A program made the position numbers and the translations under genes. Below are positions 42,339 to 52,560 of a stretch of DNA of 64,000 nt, one piece after another. The notes under the pieces were generated by a model. That model was not told the DNA's origin, searched no databases, and saw nothing but the letters and a program-made list of their open reading frames with translations. Source of the DNA: Thiomicrospira pelophila DSM 1534 (lineage in GTDB: Bacteria > Pseudomonadota > Gammaproteobacteria > Thiomicrospirales > Thiomicrospiraceae); NCBI RefSeq assembly GCF_000711195.1, contig NZ_JOMR01000001.1:186001-250000 (forward strand), read 5' to 3'. Within the stretch, counting starts at the first letter, position 1, and the number at the start of each line of letters is the position of its first letter.

Positions 42339-44737
42339 TGAAATAACTCTCGGGTTAAATCACGCAAATTAGTGGGCGTGACATCGGGTATTTCGGGCGC
42401 ATTCTTTTCATAAAATATTTCAAAAATCGCTTTGGGTGTATCGGCTGGTACTGGGGTTCCAGTGCTTGGATCAATGGGAATATTGACTAAACCTTCAGGC
42501 TGTAGAAACGGCGCATTAGGTGAGTCTTTTAATGCTTCGCGCATATAGTTGATCCAAATTGGCAAGGCGGCTCGACCTGATGTTTCACGACGGCCTAAGC
42601 TACTTGGGTTATCAAACCCGACCCAAACACTCGACACAACATCAGGGTTATAGCCGATAAACCAGCCGTCAAATTGTTGGTTGGTTGTTCCTGATTTGCC
42701 CGCAATATCCATGCGGTCTAATACCCGAGCACTTCGGCCTGTACCATATTGAATTACATCCTGTAGCATCGAGGTCATAATGAAAGCATTTTGTGGCGTA
42801 ATCACCTGCGGTGCAAGGGTAGGGTCGTTTTCGAAACAATGAATTTGACATGACTTTTTGGGTTCGGCTTTATATAGTGCCTTACCATTAAAATCACGCA
42901 CTTCTTTCACAAAATAAGGATCAATTAAATAGCCACCGTTGGCAAATACGGCAAAAGCGCGAGCCGCTTGGAGCGGCGTGAACTGAGCTGAACCTAGCGC
43001 AAGCGAAAGATTGCGCTGTTTGTTGAGCTCTTCTAGCGGTAAACCAAATAAACTCGCATGATGAATGGTTGGATGTATGCCAATGTCTTGTAATAAGCGG
43101 ATCGGTACCAGGTTTCGTGAATAAGCGATCGCCTGGCGAATCCGAGTGGGGCCATAAAAACGCCCCGAAAAGTTTTCTGGACGCCAAATATCTTCTAATG
43201 CATCATCATGGAAAACCACTGGGGCATCATTGATCACGCTAGCGGCGGTATAGCCTCGCTCTAGCGCCGCTGAGTATAAAAACGGCTTAAAAGCCGATCC
43301 CAATTGACGCTTGGCTTGGGTGGCGCGGTTAAAAGTGCTTTTGAAATAATCAAAACCACCGACAAGCGAATAAATAGCACCGTCTCTTGGACTTAACGAC
43401 ACCATACCGGTTTCGACGTTCGGGTTTTGAGCCAGTGTCCATTCGTCATTTTGACGTGTGATATAAACCACATCGCCTTTCTTTAGAATGTCTTCCGCCG
43501 ATTCAGGTGCCGGGCCGGTAAGGTTGACGTCTAAGAAACGTGCGGCCCATTGCATGGTTTCAAACCGAATTTTTACTTCGGAACCGTCACGAATCATCAA
43601 CCAGGCCTGGTCTTCGGTCACATCTGTGACTGCGCCCACCGCTAAATCACCGGGTGCGGCAAATTGACCAATCGCTTCTAGAATTTGTTCACGATTTGTC
43701 ATTACCGTCGGCACCAACGAAATGAGCGGGCCGCGAAAACCATGTCGACGTTCATAGTCTTGTAGCCCATCACGAACGGCTTGATTAGCGTATTCTTGAT
43801 GCTGACTATCAATCGTCGTGATAATGGTGAGGCCCATGTTAAGCGCATCTTCACCAAAGCGCTCTAACGCCCAACGGCGCGCCATTTCAGCTACGTAGTT
43901 GGCTTCTACTTCAATCCGCACACCCGTTAAGGTAACTTCAATCGGCGCACTTTGCGCCAAGATCATTTCATTTTGAGTAATAAAACCCAGTTCGTGCATA
44001 CGACGCAGTACATAATTACGCCGTAGCTTGGCGCGAGGTGGGTTCACCACTGGATTGTAAGCCGAAGGCGCTTTAGGTAAACCTGCAATCGTCGCAAACT
44101 CGTGTAAATCCAGATTGGCTAATTCTTTACCGTAATAAGTTTTGGCGGCGGCTGCGACCCCATAAGAGCGATGCCCTAAGAAGATTTTGTTTAAATACAA
44201 TGCCATGATCTCTTGTTTGCTGAGTTCATGTTCGATTTTGTAAGACAAAATGATTTCGTTTAGTTTACGGGTATAAGAACGCTCGCTACTTAGAAAGAAG
44301 TTACGCGCAACTTGCATCGTTACGGTTGAGCCGCCGGACTGTTTAGAGCCGGTGGTGATCAGTTCAAAAACCGCACGTGCGATACCTTTATAGTCGACTC
44401 CGCCATGCTCATAGAAATTTTCATCTTCAGCTGAAATAATCGCTTGCGTCATGCGTTCAGGAATTTGGTGATATTCCAAAGGTAGACGGCGTTTTTCACC
44501 AATTTCGGTGATGAGCTTACCGTCTTTGGTTTCAATGCGTAGCGGAACCTGATAAGAAATGTTTTTTAAGGTTGAGGCGTCTGGAAGGGTCGGGTAAACC
44601 TTGATTACATAAGCCGTCAAGGCCAGCACTGGTATTAAACCCAGAATAAAAAACGTCAAAAATAGGATTTTCCAGATAGAGCGTTTTTTGGCTTTAGGCG
44701 TTTCACGCCCAGATGAATCTTGATTTTCAGATGTCAT
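42335..44737 (-). CDS. mrcA: Penicillin-binding protein 1A
   Basis: PBP1A polymerises glycan strands and crosslinks peptidoglycan. The 800-residue protein has an N-terminal anchor (about residues 22-47), a GT51 glycosyltransferase domain with AIISAEDENFYEHGGVDYKGIARA, GGSTVTMQVARNFF and KIFLGHRSYGVAAAAKTYYGKEL, an OB-like insert, and a transpeptidase domain with active serine in RQLGSAFKPFLYSAAL, AYSRNLVPIRLL and AGKSGTTNQQFDGWF. The class A PBP1A insert supports mrcA rather than mrcB. A palindrome copy in the insert is read D-Q-A-W-L. Confidence 0.95.
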   Translation of the reverse strand: MTSENQDSSGRETPKAKKRSIWKILFLTFFILGLIPVLALTAYVIKVYPTLPDASTLKNISYQVPLRIETKDGKLITEIGEKRRLPLEYHQIPERMTQAIISAEDENFYEHGGVDYKGIARAVFELITTGSKQSGGSTVTMQVARNFFLSSERSYTRKLNEIILSYKIEHELSKQEIMALYLNKIFLGHRSYGVAAAAKTYYGKELANLDLHEFATIAGLPKAPSAYNPVVNPPRAKLRRNYVLRRMHELGFITQNEMILAQSAPIEVTLTGVRIEVEANYVAEMARRWALERFGEDALNMGLTIITTIDSQHQEYANQAVRDGLQDYERRHGFRGPLISLVPTVMTNREQILEAIGQFAAPGDLAVGAVTDVTEDQAWLMIRDGSEVKIRFETMQWAARFLDVNLTGPAPESAEDILKKGDVVYITRQNDEWTLAQNPNVETGMVSLSPRDGAIYSLVGGFDYFKSTFNRATQAKRQLGSAFKPFLYSAALERGYTAASVINDAPVVFHDDALEDIWRPENFSGRFYGPTRIRQAIAYSRNLVPIRLLQDIGIHPTIHHASLFGLPLEELNKQRNLSLALGSAQFTPLQAARAFAVFANGGYLIDPYFVKEVRDFNGKALYKAEPKKSCQIHCFENDPTLAPQVITPQNAFIMTSMLQDVIQYGTGRSARVLDRMDIAGKSGTTNQQFDGWFIGYNPDVVSSVWVGFDNPSSLGRRETSGRAALPIWINYMREALKDSPNAPFLQPEGLVNIPIDPSTGTPVPADTPKAIFEIFYEKNAPEIPDVTPTNLRDLTRELFQ
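43600..43611. repeat. ACCAGGCCTGGT palindrome in mrcA
   Basis: A perfect 12-mer read D-Q-A-W-L in the OB-like insert between the two catalytic domains. Confidence 0.95.
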
Positions 44738-44965
44738 GGTCTTATTTCGTAACAGCTTAATTTAAAAGGTTATTGTACGTTAATTAGATTGGTTTGGGTA
44801 TGCTTGCCACAAAAGCTTCATCTCAGTTTTGGCCGAAGAATCTGACGTTAAAAACCTTTTTGGTTCGGTTGAGGCTAATTGTATTTTTTGATTGAACCAG
44901 ACAGGGTAAATTTAAGGTTTTGGGATGGGTTTGTTGGGATACCTGAAGCTTTTGATACGAGTAAT

Positions 44966-45012
44966 AAAAAACCTGTTCGACACTATTTTATTAATAGGCA
45001 AAACAGGTTTTT
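44966..45012 (-). terminator. Terminator after the small membrane protein gene
   Basis: AAAAACCTGTT and AACAGGTTTTT are perfect 11-base arms with an inner CTATT/AATAG pairing. On the minus strand a T run follows. The remaining spacer up to mrcA (44738-44965) shows no gene; a 71-codon plus-strand frame crossing this terminator is not credible. Confidence 0.75.
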
Positions 45013-45040
45013 GATAAAATTTTGTGTTCTTGGCGTAGAC

Positions 45041-45271
45041 TTAACCGCGGTTTTTATAACGTCCGGTTTTAATATCGCTCCAAGCCATATATAAACCACC
45101 ACCAACAATCAGTGCTACGGCTGAAATAACGCCAATCATACCGATTACCTGTAGTAAAGAGCCTGGTAAAAGGTCTAGGTAGATGCCCATGAAAACCAAT
45201 AATGGTAGGACGAATGCAACCACTATACCGATTATGAATTGAACTAGGTTTTTCTTGTCTTTTTGGTCCAT
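45041..45271 (-). CDS. Small two-helix membrane protein, unknown
   Basis: I do not recognise this 76-residue protein. A charged N-terminus (MDQKDKKNLVQF) precedes two hydrophobic helices at about residues 11-34 and 39-62 (IIGIVVAFVLPLLVFMGIYL and LLQVIGMIGVISAVALIVGG), and a basic tail ends GRYKNRG. A ribosome site (GAGG) lies before the ATG. It has a dedicated terminator and no close partners on its strand. Being a real gene is likely; its role is unknown. Confidence 0.6.
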   Translation of the reverse strand: MDQKDKKNLVQFIIGIVVAFVLPLLVFMGIYLDLLPGSLLQVIGMIGVISAVALIVGGGLYMAWSDIKTGRYKNRG

Positions 45272-45428
45272 GTTTATCGCCTCAAAATAGTTTTATAAGT
45301 TTACGTTGGTGAAATATACCGCTATAACTTGTAAATTTCAAATCTTAGTTGCCACCAGTTAAGTGAAAGTTTGATTTCGGTCAAGAAACGAAACACTAGA
45401 TTTTTATACAAGCCTTATAGTTAGCCAC

Positions 45429-48239
45429 TTATTTTATTGAATCGTCATTAAGGGATGTCAGGTCTTGGGGGGCACCGTATTCATAGCCCTGATAAAACTC
45501 CACATCATATTCTTTTAATTTGGCGGCGATTTGTGAGCTACTAACAAACTCAGCAACGACTCGGATCCCCAGCTTTTTGGCGATGTCTATAATGCTTTCG
45601 GCAACGAGTAAACTGTTATTATCTTCTAAAATTTTGCTAATGATCGAGCCATCTATTTTCAAGTAATCCGCATCCATTTGCACCAAGTAGGAGAAGTTGG
45701 AATAACCACTGCCAAAGTCGTCAATCGCAATTTCGGCACCACGTGACTTAGCATCCAAAATAAACTGGTGAATGTTGGTGTAGTCTTGAATTGACTCTGT
45801 TTCGGTGACTTCAAATGTGATTTTTCCTTGTGAAAGGTCACGCAAATGATCTAGTAAATACTGTCTTAATTGCTGGTTTTCGATATCTTGGATGGAAAGA
45901 TTAATCGAAATATTAGCACCGGTTTTGTTCGCAAATAAAAGCGCAGCATCATAAACACAACGTGTAATTTGCGCGTAATAACGCGTTTGTTTGGCGATGT
46001 CTAAAAACTGCGCCGGACTAATAATGTCGCCATTGCTTGAAATCATGCGAACGAGCGCTTCGTATTTTTTTTCAGCCAGATTAAGCGGATTCACAATCGG
46101 CTGATAAAAATTAACAATCCGGTTCTCTTGTAATGCATCGCGCAATCTATGCAACCAGAAAACATGGTCAAGCGACGCAGAAATATGTGCTTCTTCAATA
46201 GGTATATTATTTGATAATGGACTGAGCTTGGCTTTGGAGAGAGCTCGTTCGGCTAGTTGTAGTTGATACCGCTCACCTTCGCCTATGCCAAATACAACAT
46301 CCAGATCAATCATGGCACCCTCGACTTCAAACGTATTTTCAAGTGCGCTTGATTTAAGGGTTTGCAGAGCAAAAGCGAACGCTTTGGATGAGACGGATTG
46401 ATCCGGTCGAATCACAAACTGGTCGCCATGAATGCGGTATAAAGTAAAGCCGTATTCTCCGCAGTGACGGTATAGCCAGCTTGAAAAGCTTATGAGAATT
46501 TGATCGGAAAAGTCAAAGCCATAAAAATCATTAAAAGCCCTAAAGTTTCGAATATCAAGCAAGGCCAAAAAGGTAGAGTTGCTTGCCTCCATATCGATTA
46601 AAAGTTGGCGCCGATTAGGTAATCCGGTCAACTTATCCAGACGCTGTTCTTTTAATTGTTGTTCTTGTTCTACTAGTGCAGTGATGTCTTTACGAATACT
46701 GATGTATTCAATAATCTGTCCATTGGCATTGGTAATCGGCAAAATGCTGCTTTGCACAAAATATGCGCTACCGTCCTTGCGTTTGTTTTTAATCACACCG
46801 CTCCAAGCCTGGTTGGCTTGAATCGTGTCCCAAAGCTCTTTAAATGTCTCGCTAGGCATGTCGGGGTGGCGTAATATGTTGTGGTTTTTTCCGATTACTT
46901 CGTACTCTTTATACCCAGAAATTTTTTCGAAGGCTTTGTTTATATAAGTAATGCGGCCGGCCAGATCAGACTTGGACACAATCGCGGTTTCATCCAATGC
47001 ATTTTTATATTGCTCGAGAAACTGAATGTTAGTGTTGAGTTCCTGGGTGGTCACATTCGCTAAATGTGCCAATGAACGCATAGTTGAAGCGTTTTGTAGT
47101 GTCTGAGAGTCACGTGATAATTTAACGGTAGGTTTAGAATCTGTGGATTCAGACAAGGTTAAAAAAGTGGTACTGATATTTAATAACGCATTGGTTTTCT
47201 GGTAGTGAAAATATTCACCATAAGTAAAAAAACCAGCGCTTGGCGCAAGCGCGGTTAAGGCTTTGAGTTCAGGCTGAATATGCTCTTTTAAAAAAGCATG
47301 ACGAGCCGTACAGGAATAGATAAATATCGACTCAATCGGAAGGTTGGCTCCAATTTCAGCCGCTTTTTGGGTGGAGGCTTGTATTAGCTGAGTATAGTCG
47401 GCGACACCAAAGTAAACCTGATCCCCTTCTTTAAAACGACCTGCATATATCAAGCCCCCGTTATCTGTCTCGGCGACGGCAGAACGCCCAACTTGTAATC
47501 CGTTTTGATCGATGATCAACGGAAATTCCATAATGCTTTGTGGAATACTTAAGGCGACTTCATCACCTAAGTAATGCCGGTAAACATCCAAAATGGGTTG
47601 ATGGTTTAGCTCAAACACCACCTCGTTTTGACAACGTGTGACGGTCATTTTCGGGCCGATTGGCACCCAATCTAAAACAAAATCATTATGCAGGGTTAAA
47701 TCAGGGTTGATTAAGAAAGCGCCCACCACACCTTGTTGATAGATTTCGGATTGGTGTATTAATAGGCTTTGTTTAAACTGATCGTTGTCGCCCGCATTGC
47801 CTCCAGAAACGATCAAATCCGGTGCTTGGTCACTGAGTCCCTTAAGTAAGTGATCGGGTGGGGATTGCAGGGTGTCGGCAAATAAAATCAAACCTTTAGC
47901 TTTCAGCTTTAGCGCCTGGTTAGCAAGGTCTAGGCCTTGTTGATAGGAGGTGTCAGTAAGATAAAAACTAGACAGTTGGGTCGATTCAAACACACTAAAG
48001 CTCAGCAGAATTTGCTGATTTAAAACCTTGCCATCGGCGATTTCACCACTGGTGGAAGTGCCAATAATCGTAATATGCGGATGGGTTGTGAGAATAGAGT
48101 TTAAAAGTGCCTGGATGCGTGTCTTATCCAGTTGCCCTACAAACACTTGCAATAAAATCGACGAACGCTCAAACAAGTCTTGTTTTAAAAAGTCTCTTAA
48201 GGCTTGTGGGGATTCATATAAGTGGTTGATCGTTTGCAC
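45429..48239 (-). CDS. FIST-PAS-GGDEF-EAL signalling protein
   Basis: This soluble 936-residue protein probably controls cyclic di-GMP. A FIST sensor (about residues 25-375, with IIGTSTSGEIADG and IFIYSCTARHAFLKEHI) is thought to bind small ligands such as amino acids. A PAS domain follows (about 415-525), then a GGDEF domain whose signature is altered to RIHGDQF, so it is unlikely to make cyclic di-GMP. The EAL domain keeps YEALVRM, NLSIQDIEN, EVTETESI and IAIDDFGSGYSN, so phosphodiesterase activity is likely. The GTG start has AGGA upstream. It follows a chemoreceptor gene on the same strand. Confidence 0.88.
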   Translation of the reverse strand: MQTINHLYESPQALRDFLKQDLFERSSILLQVFVGQLDKTRIQALLNSILTTHPHITIIGTSTSGEIADGKVLNQQILLSFSVFESTQLSSFYLTDTSYQQGLDLANQALKLKAKGLILFADTLQSPPDHLLKGLSDQAPDLIVSGGNAGDNDQFKQSLLIHQSEIYQQGVVGAFLINPDLTLHNDFVLDWVPIGPKMTVTRCQNEVVFELNHQPILDVYRHYLGDEVALSIPQSIMEFPLIIDQNGLQVGRSAVAETDNGGLIYAGRFKEGDQVYFGVADYTQLIQASTQKAAEIGANLPIESIFIYSCTARHAFLKEHIQPELKALTALAPSAGFFTYGEYFHYQKTNALLNISTTFLTLSESTDSKPTVKLSRDSQTLQNASTMRSLAHLANVTTQELNTNIQFLEQYKNALDETAIVSKSDLAGRITYINKAFEKISGYKEYEVIGKNHNILRHPDMPSETFKELWDTIQANQAWSGVIKNKRKDGSAYFVQSSILPITNANGQIIEYISIRKDITALVEQEQQLKEQRLDKLTGLPNRRQLLIDMEASNSTFLALLDIRNFRAFNDFYGFDFSDQILISFSSWLYRHCGEYGFTLYRIHGDQFVIRPDQSVSSKAFAFALQTLKSSALENTFEVEGAMIDLDVVFGIGEGERYQLQLAERALSKAKLSPLSNNIPIEEAHISASLDHVFWLHRLRDALQENRIVNFYQPIVNPLNLAEKKYEALVRMISSNGDIISPAQFLDIAKQTRYYAQITRCVYDAALLFANKTGANISINLSIQDIENQQLRQYLLDHLRDLSQGKITFEVTETESIQDYTNIHQFILDAKSRGAEIAIDDFGSGYSNFSYLVQMDADYLKIDGSIISKILEDNNSLLVAESIIDIAKKLGIRVVAEFVSSSQIAAKLKEYDVEFYQGYEYGAPQDLTSLNDDSIK

Positions 48240-48259
48240 AACTTTTCCTGAATAAAAGG

Positions 48260-48287
48260 TGGGTTAAAGGCTCGTCGCTTTAACCCA
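48260..48287 (-). terminator. Hairpin between the chemoreceptor and FIST genes
   Basis: TGGGTTAAAG and CTTTAACCCA are perfect ten-base arms with an eight-base loop, 21 bases upstream of the FIST gene start. On the minus strand CCTTTTATT follows, a weak T tract. It may terminate the upstream gene or limit read-through into the FIST gene. Confidence 0.55.
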
Positions 48288-48314
48288 TGGGTATGGAGCT
48301 CAGGTTAAGTTTTT

Positions 48315-50711
48315 TTAAAACTCAGCCCATTCATCGGAAGTGTTTTCAGATTTAGCAGACTGAGCTTTTTTAACCGGAGGCAAAGCCGCAGGTTTTTGGC
48401 TTAGTTTGCTTTGTGTAGCAGCGGGTTTATGTAGCGCTTTGGCAGAGTTAGCAGGCGCAGTTCCGTGGCCGCTGCTTAAGCCACGAATTTGGCGCTCACC
48501 TTTGACGTTCCCGGTGGTTTTAAAGAAGGCCATATCTTCCGATAGGTTGCGCGCTTGTTCACTCATGCTTTCTGATGCAGCGGTGGTTTCTTCTACTAAC
48601 GCCGCGTTTTGCTGCGTAACCTGGTCAATGCTGTTTATCGCGTCATGCACTTGGCTAATGCCGGCGGCCTGTTCACCGGATGCTTTCGCAATTTCATTGA
48701 TCATGGAGGTAACCTCGTTCACCGAACCGGTAATGGCTTTTAACATATCACCAGATTCGGAGGCCAGCTTGGTACCGTGATCAATTCGGCCGACACTTTC
48801 ATCAATCAATTTTTTGATGTCTTTGGCCGCTTCGGCTGATTTCTGCGCCAAGGCACGCACTTCGCCCGCGACTACCGCAAAGCCGCGACCGTGATCCCCC
48901 GCTCTGGCGGCTTCAACAGCGGCATTTAAGGCCAGCAAGTTGGTTTGGAAAGCAATGCCATCAATCAGGGTAACGATGTCGGCAATCTTGTGGCTTGAAG
49001 CCTGAATCGAGTTCATCGCTTCAATGGTTTGCTGCATCACCTCAGAGCCTTGGGTGGCTTTACCTTGTACATCTTGTGCCAAATCAGCCGCTTGGTTGGC
49101 ATTTTGGGTGTTGTTTTGAATCGCCGAGTTCATCTCGTCCATGGTGGCCGAAGTTTCTTCTAAGGCGGCGGCTTGTTGTTGTACGCGCTCACTTAAGTCA
49201 TTTGAGCCTTGCGACACTTCCGTCGCCGCACCACCGACAACATTTGCAGCTTCAATCGCGACTGAGACAATACCATCTAAACGTGAGATCGAACTGTTAA
49301 TCGCATGGGTCAACTGACCCAGTTCGCCTTCAAAATCGTTTTCGATCGTTTGGGTTAAATCCCCTTCGGCCATACCGGTGGTGACACGGATAACATCATT
49401 CATGGCACCTTGGATGGCATCCATTAAGTCATTAATAGAGTGACTCAAATCTTGTGCGACCCCATCAACTTTGGATAAATCAATACGATCACTTAAGTAA
49501 CCTTTTTGAGCGCGTGTCACGGTGGCACCAACATTCTCCAGAAGCTGAACTTCTTGGGTTAGATCGCGCCATTCGACTAAGGTAGCGGTACGAATACCAG
49601 CACGGTTAAAGATCGGCAGCATACTCAGTTCAAAATGGTAGCCAGCAACTTCAATCTTAGCGGTATAGGAATCCGTTAACTTTGAAATCATGGCACGTTG
49701 ATGTGATGGGTCTTTATGGAATACATCAATGTTCATGCCGACTAGGTTTTTTGCATCAAACTTTGGCAATACCTTCTTTAAACGGGCCTCACGAGCGGAT
49801 AAAAAGCTCTTAATATGGTCGTTCATATAAATAATGTCAAAATTAGCATTGGCCATCATCACATTACTTTGGAGTTTATCCAGAGCGGTTTGCAGTTGAC
49901 GTGAACGGTCTAGCTGATAAGCGCTTTCTTCACGTTGCTCCAGAAAAGATAAATTGGTGGATACCACGGCATTTCGTAGCTTTCCAGCATAGGTGATTGG
50001 GTCATAGTTAACGTCTGTCAAAGGTTCGCCACCCGCTAATTGGCGCAAAGCATCGACCACTTTTTGTTGATTGCGGGTTAAGCTAATACCATAACTAATT
50101 AAAATGGCAACCAAGATAAAGGCAAGAATTTCATTCAATAACGGGCTAAACAGTTTAATCCCCAACAGCATTAACAAGTTAGGAATTAAAGCCAAAACAA
50201 TACCAGCTAAAGCTAATTGCAGAGCTGGGTTAAAGTGAGCAAAAATATTCAAGCCATTGGTGTTTAAACCGTAAATAACACGGCCGTGTTTGATTTTAGC
50301 TTTGCCAGAAGCAATGTCACGGTAGGCTTGGTTGGCGGCTTGTTTATCAGCCGCGTCAATGCGTGTACGAACCGACATGTATCCGGTGATCATTCCGTCT
50401 TTAAATAAGGGGGTGGCGCGAGCTTTAACCCAATAGAATCCGCCGTCTTTACGACGATTTTTGACTAGTTGAGTCCAAGGAATACCGGCTTTCAAATCCG
50501 CCCACATATCCGCATAAACCGCAGGGGGAACATCTGGGTGGCGGATCATATTATGCGGTTGACCAATCAACTCATCGCGTGTAAATCCACTGGCGGCTTC
50601 AAATGCATCATTACACTCTAAAATCGTGCCTGCTAAGTCGGTTTTGGAGACCAAGATTTGGCCTTCAGCGACTTCGTATTCATTATTGTTAACGGGTTGA
50701 TTGTTGCGCAT
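48315..50711 (-). CDS. Membrane-bound PAS chemoreceptor (Aer-like)
   Basis: This 798-residue receptor has an N-terminal Aer-type PAS domain (NEYEVAEGQILVSKTDLAG, PHNMIRHPDVPPAVYADMW), a central hydrophobic pair of helices (about residues 160-210), a second PAS (about 275-395, ANFDIIYMNDHIKSFL), a HAMP-like segment, and the signalling domain with the same tip [20 protein letters not shown] as the receptor at 39 kb. It ends S-D-E-W-A-E-F, an x-W-x-x-F pentapeptide of the kind that docks the CheR methyltransferase. PAS sequence suggests FAD binding and redox or oxygen sensing. No che genes are present in this window. Confidence 0.9.
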   Translation of the reverse strand: MRNNQPVNNNEYEVAEGQILVSKTDLAGTILECNDAFEAASGFTRDELIGQPHNMIRHPDVPPAVYADMWADLKAGIPWTQLVKNRRKDGGFYWVKARATPLFKDGMITGYMSVRTRIDAADKQAANQAYRDIASGKAKIKHGRVIYGLNTNGLNIFAHFNPALQLALAGIVLALIPNLLMLLGIKLFSPLLNEILAFILVAILISYGISLTRNQQKVVDALRQLAGGEPLTDVNYDPITYAGKLRNAVVSTNLSFLEQREESAYQLDRSRQLQTALDKLQSNVMMANANFDIIYMNDHIKSFLSAREARLKKVLPKFDAKNLVGMNIDVFHKDPSHQRAMISKLTDSYTAKIEVAGYHFELSMLPIFNRAGIRTATLVEWRDLTQEVQLLENVGATVTRAQKGYLSDRIDLSKVDGVAQDLSHSINDLMDAIQGAMNDVIRVTTGMAEGDLTQTIENDFEGELGQLTHAINSSISRLDGIVSVAIEAANVVGGAATEVSQGSNDLSERVQQQAAALEETSATMDEMNSAIQNNTQNANQAADLAQDVQGKATQGSEVMQQTIEAMNSIQASSHKIADIVTLIDGIAFQTNLLALNAAVEAARAGDHGRGFAVVAGEVRALAQKSAEAAKDIKKLIDESVGRIDHGTKLASESGDMLKAITGSVNEVTSMINEIAKASGEQAAGISQVHDAINSIDQVTQQNAALVEETTAASESMSEQARNLSEDMAFFKTTGNVKGERQIRGLSSGHGTAPANSAKALHKPAATQSKLSQKPAALPPVKKAQSAKSENTSDEWAEF

Positions 50712-50864
50712 TCTGTTCCCCCAGAATTAAAGTGAAAAGCAGTTTTATGGAATAATTTGATTTTTTTAAACTTACTTAGATAGTTCATTATAACCATAAA
50801 CTTTGTCTAGTTATAATTCTAATTTCTATAATTATACAGCACCCATCTAAAAAGTGTACAAATA

Positions 50865-51725
50865 TTATACAATATTTTGTACTTGCTCACGAATTTGTTC
50901 GATTAAAACCTTGAGTTCAATGCTGACTTGGCTAACGCGAGTGTCGATCGACTTGGCACCCAAAGTATTCGCTTCACGGTTGAGCTCTTGCATTAAAAAG
51001 TCGAGACGGCGCCCAATCGCTCCGGGTTGCGGTACTACCCGGACCACTTCATCCAGGTGGGTGTTAATTCGATCCAGCTCTTCGGCCACGTCTATTTTTT
51101 GCGCTAAGATCGCGACTTCCATGGCCAAACGGGTTTCATCAAGCTCAGCGGTGAGTTCTTTAATGCGCTCAGCTAAGCGTTGCTGGTATTGCTGTACCAA
51201 GCTCGGTAAGAGGGGCTTGAGGCTGTTAACTTGTTCGCGTATGGTTCCGACCCGTTGCAGAATCAGCTGAGCTAACTGTTCTCCTTCACGCTGACGAGAC
51301 TCATTCAGTTGTTGCAAGGCCTGCTCAAATGTCTGCAGAATGTCTGCTTGAATTTGTTTGGTATCGTGCGATTCCGCCTTCACCAGGCCTGGCCATTGCA
51401 ACATTTCTAATGGGTTAATTTGAGTGGCTTCAGGTAGGCGTTGTTGAATAAAGCAAACGGCTTCATTTAATTGCGACAACAGGGTTTCGTTAATCGGTAG
51501 TTCGGACTGGATTTGATTCAGTTCGATTTTTAACGACAGTTCGATTTTGCCACGTTCAAGTTGTTGTTTGCATAGCTCACGCAACGGCATTTCGAGTGAC
51601 CGATAAGCCTCCGGCAAACGGAAATTGAGTTCTAAATACCGTTGGTTAACCGCGCGAATTTCCCACTGAATTTGGCCCCATTCTTTCGCGTGGTTAGTGT
51701 TGGCAAACGCCGTCATACTCTTCAT
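50865..51725 (-). CDS. yicC: YicC-family endoribonuclease
   Basis: YicC/YloC proteins are endoribonucleases involved in small-RNA turnover. The 286-residue protein starts MKSMTAFANTNHAKEWGQIQWEIRAVN, matching the family start, and ends with VVRVVPQPGAIGRRLDFLMQELNREANTLGAKS, the strongly conserved C-terminal motif. It is divergent from rph; yicC next to rph is common in gammaproteobacteria. One 10-base palindrome core is read W-P-G-L-V. Confidence 0.93.
   Translation of the reverse strand: MKSMTAFANTNHAKEWGQIQWEIRAVNQRYLELNFRLPEAYRSLEMPLRELCKQQLERGKIELSLKIELNQIQSELPINETLLSQLNEAVCFIQQRLPEATQINPLEMLQWPGLVKAESHDTKQIQADILQTFEQALQQLNESRQREGEQLAQLILQRVGTIREQVNSLKPLLPSLVQQYQQRLAERIKELTAELDETRLAMEVAILAQKIDVAEELDRINTHLDEVVRVVPQPGAIGRRLDFLMQELNREANTLGAKSIDTRVSQVSIELKVLIEQIREQVQNIV
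51383..51392. repeat. CCAGGCCTGG core palindrome in yicC
   Basis: The 10-base core with flanks A and C, read W-P-G-L-V on the minus strand. Confidence 0.85.
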
Positions 51726-51812
51726 TTAGAACGCCTTAGATGGTTTATAATGTCCTCATTTTACAGCTTAGCTATTTAAGCGTCCAACTCATTGAAAGCA
51801 AAAGGAAACGCC

Positions 51813-52532
51813 ATGCGACCCAGCGGAAGAAACGCGCCAGCCTTAAGAGACATCAACATTACTCGTCATTTTACCAAGCATGCCGAAGGCTCGGTGTTGA
51901 TTGAATTCGGCGATACCCAAGTGATTTGTACCGCGACAGTTGAAGACACGGTGCCACCGTTTTTGCGAGGTCAAGGACAAGGTTGGTTAACCGCTGAATA
52001 CGGTATGCTGCCGCGATCGACGAATACGCGTATGCGTCGTGAAGCCTCGGCGGGTAAACAAGGGGGGCGTACTTTGGAAATTCAACGCTTGATTGGGCGC
52101 TCTTTGCGTGCGGCGTTGGATTTAAAAAAACTAGGCGAGCGCACCATTTATATAGATTGTGATGTGATTCAAGCCGATGGCGGCACACGCACCGCATCCA
52201 TTACTGGCGGCTTTGTTGCTTTAGTATTGGCGCTGGAAACCTTAATTGAACAAGGCAAACTGACGGAAAATCCGTTAGCGCATTACATTGCCTCGGTGTC
52301 GGTAGGGGTCTACAAAGGCGAGGTAGTAGTAGATTTGGATTATGCTGAAGACTCCAATGCCGATACCGATATGAATTTGGTGATGACGGAAACCGGCGAT
52401 TTTATCGAAGTCCAAGGTACCGCTGAGGCCGCCCCGTTTAGTTTGGCACAAATGAACCAAATGATGAGTATGGGACAGGCGGCGATTTTTGAGCTAATTG
52501 AAAAACAAAAGCAAGCGATTAAACAAAGCTAA
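51813..52532 (+). CDS. rph: Ribonuclease PH
   Basis: RNase PH trims the 3' ends of tRNA precursors by phosphorolysis. The 239-residue protein begins [20 protein letters not shown] and has [40 protein letters not shown], the phosphate-binding [33 protein letters not shown], and [30 protein letters not shown] before the ATG supports 51813; the frame is open 21 bases further. It is followed by rdgB, with a 24-base palindrome between. Confidence 0.96.
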   Translation: MRPSGRNAPALRDINITRHFTKHAEGSVLIEFGDTQVICTATVEDTVPPFLRGQGQGWLTAEYGMLPRSTNTRMRREASAGKQGGRTLEIQRLIGRSLRAALDLKKLGERTIYIDCDVIQADGGTRTASITGGFVALVLALETLIEQGKLTENPLAHYIASVSVGVYKGEVVVDLDYAEDSNADTDMNLVMTETGDFIEVQGTAEAAPFSLAQMNQMMSMGQAAIFELIEKQKQAIKQS

Positions 52533-52560
52533 TTAAGCTTTTAAGCGGCCTCAAATTATC

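Noticed and set aside
44879-45094. Open frame of 71 codons on the plus strand
   Set aside because: It crosses a terminator and the end of a better-supported minus-strand gene.
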